The notes beneath the pieces were generated by a model, which did not search any database, was not told the origin of the DNA, and worked only from the letters and a program-made list of their open reading frames with translations. A stretch of 64,000 bases of DNA from an uncultured Prevotellaceae bacterium (GTDB taxonomy: Bacteria; Bacteroidota; Bacteroidia; Bacteroidales; Bacteroidaceae), in assembly GCA_900316285.1 (NCBI GenBank), contig ONCG01000010.1, forward strand, positions 36,159 through 100,158. Reading direction: 5' to 3'. The translations under genes and the position numbers were made by a program. Positions 27,618 through 37,336 of the stretch are shown here, in pieces (within the stretch, counting starts at the first letter, position 1; each line of letters starts with the position of its first letter).

Positions 27618-29552
27618 ATGAAGACAAGATATTATATTTTAGGTGCAGCATTGTGCATGACGGGTCTGGGCTTCACATCCTGCGACAACGACGAGTTCCT
27701 GGATGTAGACCTCTATGACGTCATTGCCAGTGATGCCATGTTCGAGAACGACGCCAATGCCAAGAAGGGTCTGAACGGCGTCTACGACATGATGTTCCCG
27801 AATGGTGCCAAGGATGCCGCCAACAAGGATCTCTACGACGGCGACTGGGGCTTCAAGCCCAACCTCTTCACAGGTTGCCACCCGACCATCGACACCCAGG
27901 CTACGGGCTGGGATAAGAACTGGAATGTGCAGCAGTGGAACTCCACCAGCACCGAGCTGCTGGCTGGCTGGCGCCACGTCTATGCCGGCATCAGCCGTGC
28001 CAACGACTATCTGGAAGGCCTGAGCAATGCCGAAAAGGTGTCGCCTGCCGTGAAGCAGAAACTCGAGGGTGAAGGCCGTGCGCTGCGCGGATTCTTCTAT
28101 CACTGGCTGGCAACAACCTTCGGCCGCGTGCCCATGCTGGCTACCGGTGAAACCTACTCGAACACGCCCACCAAGGCTAAGGCTGAGACCTACAGCGAGA
28201 TGTGGGACTTCATCATCGAAGACTTCAAGGCTGCTGCCGACCTGCTCGACTGGAAACCTATGGATCAGGAATATGGACGCGCCACAAAGGGTATGGCCCT
28301 GGCCTACCTGGGCGATGCCTACATGTGGAAGGCTTACCGTCTGACCGACGGTGCCAACGGCCAGCAGCAGGATGCCACCGAGGCTCAGAACTGCTACAGA
28401 CTGGCTCAGGAATGCTTCAAGAAGATTCTTGACAGTGGCACGTACAAGCTGAACGAGTCGTTCACCACGCTGTGGGATCCTGCTTCTGCATGGGGACCCG
28501 AGGCCATCTGGGTGGAGCAGCTCGACGAAGGCAACAACTGGGGTAAGTGGGACGACCTCACTTCTAATCTCATGCTGAAGTGGTACACCGCATGTCCTGA
28601 GAATGGTGGTTGGGGTTCGCTCTACCTCTCGTGGGAGTGGTACAGCTGCTACGAGAAGGGCGACAAGCGCCGCGAGGGTTCCTGCTACACGGGTGCCGTG
28701 CCTCAGATTGACCCGAGCAATCCTGCCTACGATCCTCAGTACGAGGGCTGGTACGAGCCTGCCATCTACGGCGTGAATCCCTACCTGCAGGAAGTGCTCG
28801 GCAAGGGTGCCACCGGTACTACCACCAAGCAGTTCCACTTCAACAACGGCGAGTGGGCACCTGCCATCTGGAGTTCGAAGATGTGGCGTACAGCCTCTGC
28901 CAACTACAAAGCCTGGGCCGACGGACACTGGAGCCCGACTCCCATCTACTGGAAGCGTCTGCCTAACGTGATGCTCGACTATGCAGAGTGCTGCTTCCGT
29001 CTGGGCAACGAGGCCGAGGGCTGGAAGCAGATCAACGAGCTGCGCCAGCGTGCCTTCGGTAAGCTGGAGGACGGCAAGGAGCAGGCTCTGACCGAGAAGT
29101 ACATGCCTTACTACAACTCGTTTGCCGAGTGGGTGGGCCGTGACGAAGGCATGAGCGACGGCGGCATGTTCTACAAGCACCGCGACGAATATCCTATCCC
29201 CTTCGGAAGCACCGTCGACAAGGTGGAGGATGCCAAGACCTACTACACCCGCTATGCAGCCGAGAAGGGCTTCTCGTCGGAGGTTTGGAAGGTTGCTGTC
29301 AACACCGAGCGCCGCAAGGAGTTCAACTGCGAGTGGTGTCTGCGTCCTGACATGCAGCGTTCGAACTTCATGAAGGACCACGTGCTGACGAACTATCCGA
29401 AGCGCAACGTGGAAAACCTGAAGGATGTGCCCTGGACCAACCGCGACTACGAGTATCAGGAGTGGAAGATGGACATGCCGATTCCGAAGGACGAGATCGT
29501 GAAGAACCCGGCTCTTGTTCAGAATCCCGGCTACTCGGATGATGAAGAATAG
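27618..29552 (+). CDS. SusD/RagB-type outer-membrane glycan-binding lipoprotein
   Basis: 644 residues. Lipobox LGFTSC puts the lipidated Cys at position 22. SusD-family helices and TPR-like pairs: ANAKKGLNGVYDMMF, AGISRANDYLEGL, EGRALRGFFYHWLATTFGRVPM, KGMALAYLGDAYMWKAYR, and the C-terminal RRKEFNCEWCLRPDMQRSNFMKD. It caps the SusC channel and binds glycan at the surface. Tandem arrangement with susC defines the locus as a PUL. The length is somewhat above the usual 500-600 residues. Confidence 0.96.
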   Translation: MKTRYYILGAALCMTGLGFTSCDNDEFLDVDLYDVIASDAMFENDANAKKGLNGVYDMMFPNGAKDAANKDLYDGDWGFKPNLFTGCHPTIDTQATGWDKNWNVQQWNSTSTELLAGWRHVYAGISRANDYLEGLSNAEKVSPAVKQKLEGEGRALRGFFYHWLATTFGRVPMLATGETYSNTPTKAKAETYSEMWDFIIEDFKAAADLLDWKPMDQEYGRATKGMALAYLGDAYMWKAYRLTDGANGQQQDATEAQNCYRLAQECFKKILDSGTYKLNESFTTLWDPASAWGPEAIWVEQLDEGNNWGKWDDLTSNLMLKWYTACPENGGWGSLYLSWEWYSCYEKGDKRREGSCYTGAVPQIDPSNPAYDPQYEGWYEPAIYGVNPYLQEVLGKGATGTTTKQFHFNNGEWAPAIWSSKMWRTASANYKAWADGHWSPTPIYWKRLPNVMLDYAECCFRLGNEAEGWKQINELRQRAFGKLEDGKEQALTEKYMPYYNSFAEWVGRDEGMSDGGMFYKHRDEYPIPFGSTVDKVEDAKTYYTRYAAEKGFSSEVWKVAVNTERRKEFNCEWCLRPDMQRSNFMKDHVLTNYPKRNVENLKDVPWTNRDYEYQEWKMDMPIPKDEIVKNPALVQNPGYSDDEE

Positions 29553-29634
29553 GCCTATGGCCCAGGTCGGAAAGACCAACGAAAACAATAGATAGAGTTA
29601 TTTTAGTTATTAGGTTAGTTTATTTAAAATAGTA

Positions 29635-30333
29635 GTGAGTATCAGACAACTCTTTTTAAGTCGATGGAGAGTGTGGCGTCGTGACGACGCTGCACTCGCC
29701 TTTATTGGCTCACGCCGAGGACTCCTGCTGTTGCTCGTTGCCGCACTTGTGGCGGTTGCCTGCTGGCTCTTGCTGGCTTCCTCCTCACCCTTTGCCGAGA
29801 AGTATTCCGGCACCCGCGAGGAACGCCTCTTCGACAAATGGCAGCGACAAGGACGATGGGACAAAATCGTCAGCCACAGCCGCGAGCATGCAGTTCAGTC
29901 GCTGGCCTGCCAGAAGGTGGCTTTGATGGCACAGTGGCGCCAAGGCAATACGAGCGTCGACTTGAAGGAATGTCTCACCGACTCACGCGAAGTGCTAACC
30001 AGCCAGACTGCCGCCCTGATGATGAGCGACTCCTACATGCTTCTCGGCATGCCTGCAATGGCACAACGTGCGGCCTTCGATGCGATGGTGAAAACCAATG
30101 GCAAGAAGTTGCGCGAACGGCCGCTGCGCCGACTCGTTGAAGCCGCCCTCGTCATGAACCAGCCGCAGCTGGCAATGAAATACATAACTATCCTCGAAGA
30201 CTATTCCAGCAGTAGCGAATGGGCACAGTCCATGAAACTGTTGGCTCGACACCCCGAATTAATCTATCATTACCCTACGCTATCGAAACTACGCAAGTCG
30301 TATGAAAATGCACAAGATGCTTTTTTCTTATGA
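29635..30333 (+). CDS. Single-pass membrane protein resembling the C-terminal part of DUF6057
   Basis: 232 residues from a GTG start, 82 bp after susD. A membrane anchor (GLLLLLVAALVAVACWLLLAS) lies at residues 29-49. The helical remainder contains SLACQKVALMAQWRQGN, SDSYMLLGMPAMAQRAAFDAM, RRLVEAALVMNQPQLAMKYITILED and a final LSKLRKSYENA, which match in order the pattern I know from the C-terminal soluble half of DUF6057 proteins. Those are usually multi-spanning and about twice as long, so this would be a shortened form. It overlaps the next gene by 32 bp, so the two are probably translationally coupled and belong to the susCD transcript. Function unknown. Confidence 0.6.
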   Translation: MSIRQLFLSRWRVWRRDDAALAFIGSRRGLLLLLVAALVAVACWLLLASSSPFAEKYSGTREERLFDKWQRQGRWDKIVSHSREHAVQSLACQKVALMAQWRQGNTSVDLKECLTDSREVLTSQTAALMMSDSYMLLGMPAMAQRAAFDAMVKTNGKKLRERPLRRLVEAALVMNQPQLAMKYITILEDYSSSSEWAQSMKLLARHPELIYHYPTLSKLRKSYENAQDAFFL

Positions 30334-31768
30334 CCGAGCCATTCTTCAGTTGAAGTTGAAGAAGGTGAAAACACTTATTTGGGAATTACCCTGCATGCTC
30401 GGTTGGCTGCTGCTCGTTGCCTGCAACGCGCAGCCTGCCAACGAGCGACAGGCAGGCACCCAGCCTGACATCTTCCCAGACTATATCGGCGTGACCGTGC
30501 CCGTCGACATTGCGCCGCTCAACTTTGCGATGGCCGATGATAGTGTTAGCAGAATCGATGTTACCGTGAAAGGAAGCCTCGGCGGTAGCATTCATGTTGG
30601 AGGCGACTATGCCGATTTTCCTATCGACGAGTGGCACGAGCTGCTCAATCAGAACCGGGGCGCACACCTCAGCGTGTCGGTGGCTGCCTGCCGCGAGGGC
30701 CGTTGGACGCGCTATCGCACCTTCCTCATCAACGTTGGCAACGACTCCATCGGCGCACGTAGCATCACCTACCGGCGCATCGCACCGGGCTATGAGCAAT
30801 ACGGCCACATGGGCATCTACAAGCGGAGCCTTGCCAGCTTCGATGAAACGGCGCTTGTCGACAACAGCTCGCGTCCGGGCATGTGTGTGAACTGTCACAC
30901 CAACAACGGCGGAAACGGCGAGCAGTATGTGTTCCACGCCCGTAACGAGAATGGCGGCACGTTCATCAAGCACAATGGGAAGCTCGCCCGCGTTGTCATC
31001 GACAAGAAATCAGCGGCGGCACCACGCTCGTTTGTTTATCCCGGCTGGCATCCTAGCGGTCGCTACTGTGCTTTCTCGACCAACAAAACCTCGCAGATGT
31101 TCCATCTGGCGAATGCCCCAAAGCGCATCGAGGTCTACGACTCAGAGAGCGATGTCTTCGTCTACGATGTAGAGAAGCATCGCATCATTCGTGACACACT
31201 CACCATGCGTCGCTATTGGGCGGAGACCTGTCCTGTCTTCTCTGCCGACGGCCAATGGCTCTACTTTGTAACTGCCCGTCGCCAGCTCTATCCCGTTGAC
31301 TACGACAAAGAACAATACGTCCTCTGCCGCGTAGCTTTCGACGAGCGAACAGGGCGCTTCTCCAGCGATGTCGACACACTCATCAACACGCCCGACCAGC
31401 CGTCCGTCACCTGGCCGAGGCCGTCTGCCGACGGACGCTATCTTATGTACACCGTTGCCGACTGGGGCTATTTCACCATTTGGCATCCCGAAGCCGATCT
31501 CTGGCTGCTCGACCTGCAGTCGGGTGAGCAACGTCGCATGGATGAAGTGAACAGTCCGCGTGCCGACAGCTTCCACAACTGGAGTCCATCGGGCAACTGG
31601 TTCCTCTTCACCAGCCGTCGTGGCGATGGCCTCTACACCCGTATTTATTTCTCCCGACTTGGCGACGACGGCCGCGCCACCAAGCCTTTCCTCCTTCCTC
31701 AGCGCAATCCCCGAGACTACGATGTGCAGTCGCTCTATTCTTTCAACACACCGGAGTTTGAGATGTGA
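30302..31768 (+). CDS. TolB-like beta-propeller lipoprotein with one CXXCH motif
   Basis: 488 residues. A lipobox (GWLLLVACN, Cys 41) follows an unusually long N-region; the start codon is therefore uncertain. The N-terminal domain has a beta-sandwich look (PLNFAMADDSVSRIDVTVKG). MCVNCHTNN at about residue 200 is a single CXXCH, the covalent heme-c attachment motif. The rest contains PD40/TolB propeller strands: VYPGWHPSGRYCAFSTN, CPVFSADGQWLYFVT, WPRPSADGRYLMYT, HNWSPSGNWFLFTSRR. Overlaps the DUF6057-like gene and ends the susCD unit. A periplasmic or surface role beside glycan uptake is inferred; heme binding is unproven. Confidence 0.8.
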   Translation: MKMHKMLFSYDRAILQLKLKKVKTLIWELPCMLGWLLLVACNAQPANERQAGTQPDIFPDYIGVTVPVDIAPLNFAMADDSVSRIDVTVKGSLGGSIHVGGDYADFPIDEWHELLNQNRGAHLSVSVAACREGRWTRYRTFLINVGNDSIGARSITYRRIAPGYEQYGHMGIYKRSLASFDETALVDNSSRPGMCVNCHTNNGGNGEQYVFHARNENGGTFIKHNGKLARVVIDKKSAAAPRSFVYPGWHPSGRYCAFSTNKTSQMFHLANAPKRIEVYDSESDVFVYDVEKHRIIRDTLTMRRYWAETCPVFSADGQWLYFVTARRQLYPVDYDKEQYVLCRVAFDERTGRFSSDVDTLINTPDQPSVTWPRPSADGRYLMYTVADWGYFTIWHPEADLWLLDLQSGEQRRMDEVNSPRADSFHNWSPSGNWFLFTSRRGDGLYTRIYFSRLGDDGRATKPFLLPQRNPRDYDVQSLYSFNTPEFEM

Positions 31769-31788
31769 TCATAATTTATAATTTATAA

Positions 31789-31804
31789 TTGACAATTATG
31801 ATTA
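31789..31804 (+). repeat. GACAATTATGATTACC word (third copy of a start-codon-bearing leader)
   Basis: Part of an AT-rich stretch (ATAATTTATAATTGACAATT) ending in ATGATTACC, as found upstream of the genes at 43856 and 45114. Here the ATG opens only a 14-codon frame. Confidence 0.55.
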
Positions 31805-31842
31805 CCTTTGACGGTTTATCCCCATTCGCTCATATTTATTGA

Positions 31843-31914
31843 TGTAGGGACGCGGCGTGCCGCGTTCTGAAGGGAGAAAGCTGGTCTATTTACGCGGCAC
31901 GCCGCGTCCCTACA
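31843..31914. repeat. Type A palindromic element
   Basis: 24-bp arms 31843-31866 and 31891-31914 with one mismatch, outer end TGTAGGGACGCGGCG. Same family as 22014-22086. Confidence 0.92.
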
Positions 31915-32010
31915 TTCCTTTTCTTCCCATTTATTCCCTAAAACTCAACATTTGCAACAAACAAAAAACTTTTCGCTACATGTGAAGTGCTGTATGTGGA
32001 GAAAAGATAG

Positions 32011-32018
32011 TAATTTTG
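32011..32018 (+). promoter_or_regulatory. -7 box of the GH10-CE1 gene
   Basis: TAATTTTG about 55 bp before the ATG; weak -33. Confidence 0.55.
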
Positions 32019-32021
32019 TAG

Positions 32022-34280
<2,259 letters not shown>

Positions 34281-34348
34281 TCACGCAGCAAAGCATGTGA
34301 TTGTGCATCTTAGCATGTGATTGCTTATCAAAGCAGGTGAATATCAAC

Positions 34349-34386
34349 GGGCTACGAAACAAGATCGGTTTCGTAGCCCTTTTTTT
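34349..34386 (+). terminator. Strong Rho-independent terminator of the GH10-CE1 gene
   Basis: Perfect 12-bp stem GGGCTACGAAAC (34349-34360) / GTTTCGTAGCCC (34368-34379) followed by seven Ts. Confidence 0.9.
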
Positions 34387-34470
34387 GATTAAGATATAGC
34401 AATGGTAGCCCGTTATTTGATCATGATATAGAATCAGAATCAACAAAGCACTGAAAGTGCGGCAGAACAT

Positions 34471-34689
34471 AGGCAGTTGGTGGAGCGAAGCGAAACCCCT
34501 GCTATAAGTGCCGCAAAAGTAAATAAGTGCCGAAGGCCCGACAGAATTTCTGTCACCCCGTCGGGGTTTTTAATTCCTTCTTGCATCCTTAGCAGGGGTT
34601 CTTTCTCCGCGACGCTACGAAAGCGTCTCCTTCGTCGCCGAGCGTCGCTTCGCTCCACCACCTGCCTGTATTCTGTCGCCCCGTCGGGG
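34471..34689. repeat. Large nested inverted/direct repeat element
   Basis: GGTGGAGCGAAGCG (34479-34492) is the complement of CGCTTCGCTCCACC (34646-34659); AACCCCTGCTA near 34494 pairs with TAGCAGGGGTT near 34591. TTCTGTC-N-CCCCGTCGGGG occurs at 34548 and 34671 (one mismatch, 123 bp apart). Related GAAAGCGTCTCC segments lie here (about 34619) and near 9507. Confidence 0.75.
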
Positions 34690-34799
34690 CTTGAGGAATG
34701 CAATTGTTCGTATGGAGCATGCTTCTTGTTCGTGTAGAGCATGCCTCTCGTGCAACGAGATGAATGCTTCGGTGAAGGTGGAGCAATGAGGTGGAAAAG

Positions 34800-35019
34800 T
34801 AAATTAACTTAATTTGTGCGGTAAATTAAGTTATTTTATTCAGTAAATTAAGTTATTTTACTCAGCAAATTAAGTTAATTTACTATACAAATTAAGTTAA
34901 TTTACTTCGCAATTTAAGTTAATTTACTGAACGGGAGCATTGCTTTCGCCACACCAAAGCATTGCTCCTGCATCACGAAAGCATTGCTCTTGCGACATGA
35001 AAGCATTGCTCTAGCCATG
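34800..35019. repeat. Ten consecutive 22-bp units with a switch of motif in mid-array
   Basis: Units start at 34800, 34822, 34844, 34866, 34888, 34910, 34932, 34954, 34976 and 34998. The first six carry AAATTAAGTTAATTTAC, close to a palindrome; the last four carry AAAGCATTGCTC. The 22-bp phase is kept exactly through the switch. Confidence 0.95.
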
Positions 35020-35223
35020 TAGGGACGCGGCGTGCCGCGTAACTGGATTTTGCTTTCCCCTGCCACGAACCCGCCGTGCCGCGTTCTTGGATTATGCTTT
35101 CCCCTTCCACGAACCCAGCGTGCCATGTTACTGGATTTTGCCTTTTCCCACCGAAAACGCTGCCTGTCGCATTACTGATTTTACCTTTCCCCCACCAGCA
35201 ACGCGGCACGCCGCGTCCCTACA
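35018..35223. repeat. Expanded type A element made of 44-bp tandem units
   Basis: Outer arms TGTAGGGACGCGGCGTGCCG (35018) and its complement ending at 35223 are type A ends. The interior repeats with starts at 35037, 35081, 35125, 35169 and 35213, each exactly 44 bp apart (core ACTGGATTTTGCTTTCCCC). It directly continues the 22-bp array. Confidence 0.9.
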
Positions 35224-35290
35224 TTATCACCAAACGAAACTCATTTTTTCGGTCTTTTTGCCTTCATTTATTGAAAAAAACGGAAAAAAA

Positions 35291-35322
35291 TTTGCATATT
35301 CGATATAAATGTAGTAATTTTG
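35291..35322 (+). promoter_or_regulatory. Promoter of the rimP-nusA-infB operon
   Basis: TTTG (35291-35294) and TAATTTTG (35315-35322), spacing 20 bp. Leader to rimP about 120 nt. Confidence 0.8.
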
Positions 35323-35450
35323 CAGCGTTCAGTGGAATGAGGGGCTCGCACAGAGCTCCTCATTCGTTTGTAAATGGCGTTTAGCGCCCCTCTTAAGAAG
35401 AGTGTTTTTATTGTTTAGAATCGAGTTTTATCAACAGTATATAGAGAAAG

Positions 35451-35915
35451 ATGATTGACAAAAATCTTGTAAAAGAAATCGTTGGAGAGTGGCTTACTGA
35501 CAAGGACTATTTCCTGGTAGATGTAGAGGTGAGTCATGACAATCGCGTAGTAGTTGAAATCGACCATGCCGACGGCGTGTGGATAGAGGACTGTGTGGAG
35601 CTGAGTCGCTTCATCGAGGATCGCCTGAACCGCGATGATGAAGACTTTGAACTCGAGGTGGGCTCTGCCGGCCTTGGCCAGCCTTTCAAGGTGGCGCAGC
35701 AGTATGTGAACCACATCGGCAAGGAGGTTGAAGTACTTACGCTTGACGGCAAGAAGCTGAAGGGCATCCTGAAGAGCGTCGACGGCGAGCAGTTCGTCGT
35801 GACGGTCGAGGAGAAGGTGCGCGTGGAGGGCAAGAAGCGCCCCGAACTGCAGCAGAAAGACTACTCGTTCGAGATGACGGGTGTGAAGTACTGCAAGTAC
35901 CTGTTCCAGGTGTAA
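35451..35915 (+). CDS. rimP: Ribosome maturation factor RimP
   Basis: 154 residues. RimP N-terminal alpha/beta domain (LVDVEVSHDNRVVVEIDHADGVWIEDCVELSRFIE) with the signature ELEVGSAGLGQPFK, then an SH3-like C-terminal domain (KEVEVLTLDGKKLKGILKSVDG). Needed for maturation of the 30S subunit. First gene of the conserved rimP-nusA-infB order; 95 bp separate it from nusA. Confidence 0.95.
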   Translation: MIDKNLVKEIVGEWLTDKDYFLVDVEVSHDNRVVVEIDHADGVWIEDCVELSRFIEDRLNRDDEDFELEVGSAGLGQPFKVAQQYVNHIGKEVEVLTLDGKKLKGILKSVDGEQFVVTVEEKVRVEGKKRPELQQKDYSFEMTGVKYCKYLFQV

Positions 35916-36010
35916 GCCGTCAGTCCCGGATCGTCAGGACTCTTCGGAACCCCGTAAGGCCCCGGCTATCCGGTATGATGTGAATAACAATAACTAAAAA
36001 ATAAATATAA

Positions 36011-37267
36011 ATGGCAACAAAGAAAGAAGAACCCCAGAGTATGATCGATACCTTCAGAGAGTTCAAAGAAATGAAGAACATCGATCGCACCACTTTGGTG
36101 AGTGTGCTGGAAGAAAGCTTCCGCAACGTGTTGGCGAAGATTTTCGGCTCTGACGAGAACTTCGACGTGATTGTGAACCCCGACAAGGGTGACTTTGAGA
36201 TTTACCGTAACCGTATCGTTGTTCCCGACGGTGAGGTGGAGGATGAGAACAAGCAGATTTCGCTGAGCGATGCCCAGCAGATCGAACCCGACTACGAGGT
36301 AGACGAGGAGGTGTCGGAGCGTGTTGACTTCACGAAGTTCGGCCGTCGTGCCATCCTGAACCTTCGTCAGACACTGGCTTCGAAGATTCTTGAGTTGGAG
36401 CACGACTCGCTCTACAACAAGTACAAGGATCGCGTGGGACAGATTGTCTCGGGCGAGGTCTATCAGATGTGGAAGCGCGAGGTGCTGGTGGTCGATGATG
36501 AGAACAACGAACTCATCCTGCCGAAGTCCGAGCAGATTCCCAACGACCAGTATCGCAAGGGCGAGACCATCCGTGCCGTCATCCATCAGGTGACCAACGA
36601 GAACAACAACCCGAAGATCATCCTAAGCCGTACGAGCCCCGTGTTCCTGCAGCGTCTGCTGGAGGCTGAGGTGCCCGAGATCAACGACGGACTGATCTCC
36701 ATTAAGAAGATTGCCCGCATGCCGGGTGAGCGCGCAAAGATTGCCGTTGAGAGCTACGACGACCGTATCGACCCCGTAGGAGCCTGCGTGGGTGTGAAGG
36801 GTAGCCGTGTGCATGGCATCGTGCGCGAGCTGAACAACGAAAACATCGACGTCATCAACTACACCGCCAACACGAAGCTGTTCATCCAGCGTGCGTTGAG
36901 TCCTGCTCAGGTGTCGAGCCTGAACATCGACGAAGAGAATCGCAAGGCCGAAGTATTCCTGAAGCCTGAGGAGGTGAGCCTGGCCATCGGCCGTGGCGGT
37001 TTGAACATCAAGCTGGCTTCGATGCTCACTGAGTACACCATCGACGTCTTCCGTGAGGTTGGCGAAAGCGAGGCCGACGAGGACATCTATCTCGACGAGT
37101 TCGCCGATGAGATCGACCAGTGGATCATTGATTCCATCAAAGCCATCGGTCTCGACACCGCCAAGGCTGTGCTGAACGCTCCGCGTGAAATGCTTACCGA
37201 GAAGGCCGACCTGGAGGAAGAGACTGTAGACCAAGTGCTGGAAGTGCTGAGAGCTGAGTTTGAGTAA
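36011..37267 (+). CDS. nusA: Transcription termination/antitermination factor NusA
   Basis: 418 residues. N-terminal RNA-polymerase-binding domain, S1 domain (GQIVSGEVYQMWKREVLVV, about residues 145-210), KH1 (DPVGACVGVKGSRVHGIVRELNNENIDVI) and KH2 (EVSLAIGRGGLNIKLASML). The C-terminus has a short acidic segment, as in Bacteroidetes NusA, without the extra acidic repeats of enterobacteria. In the rimP-nusA-infB operon. Confidence 0.97.
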   Translation: MATKKEEPQSMIDTFREFKEMKNIDRTTLVSVLEESFRNVLAKIFGSDENFDVIVNPDKGDFEIYRNRIVVPDGEVEDENKQISLSDAQQIEPDYEVDEEVSERVDFTKFGRRAILNLRQTLASKILELEHDSLYNKYKDRVGQIVSGEVYQMWKREVLVVDDENNELILPKSEQIPNDQYRKGETIRAVIHQVTNENNNPKIILSRTSPVFLQRLLEAEVPEINDGLISIKKIARMPGERAKIAVESYDDRIDPVGACVGVKGSRVHGIVRELNNENIDVINYTANTKLFIQRALSPAQVSSLNIDEENRKAEVFLKPEEVSLAIGRGGLNIKLASMLTEYTIDVFREVGESEADEDIYLDEFADEIDQWIIDSIKAIGLDTAKAVLNAPREMLTEKADLEEETVDQVLEVLRAEFE

Positions 37268-37336
37268 ATCCTACAATCAGTAATCAGAAATTCTGTAAAA
37301 CAGTAAAAATCGTAAATCGCGTAAATCAAAACATAG

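Larger units (their letters stand above)
34281..34799. other. Gene-free stretch, repeat-rich
   Basis: Holds three AGCATGTGA-type words at 20-bp steps (34292, 34312, 34332), the terminator at 34349, and a nested inverted repeat (34471-34689). Short frames here follow the repeats; no gene is credible. Confidence 0.7.

Noticed and set aside
34800-35019. CRISPR array
   Set aside because: Units are only 22 bp with no unique spacers between them, the motif changes midway, and no cas genes are in the window.
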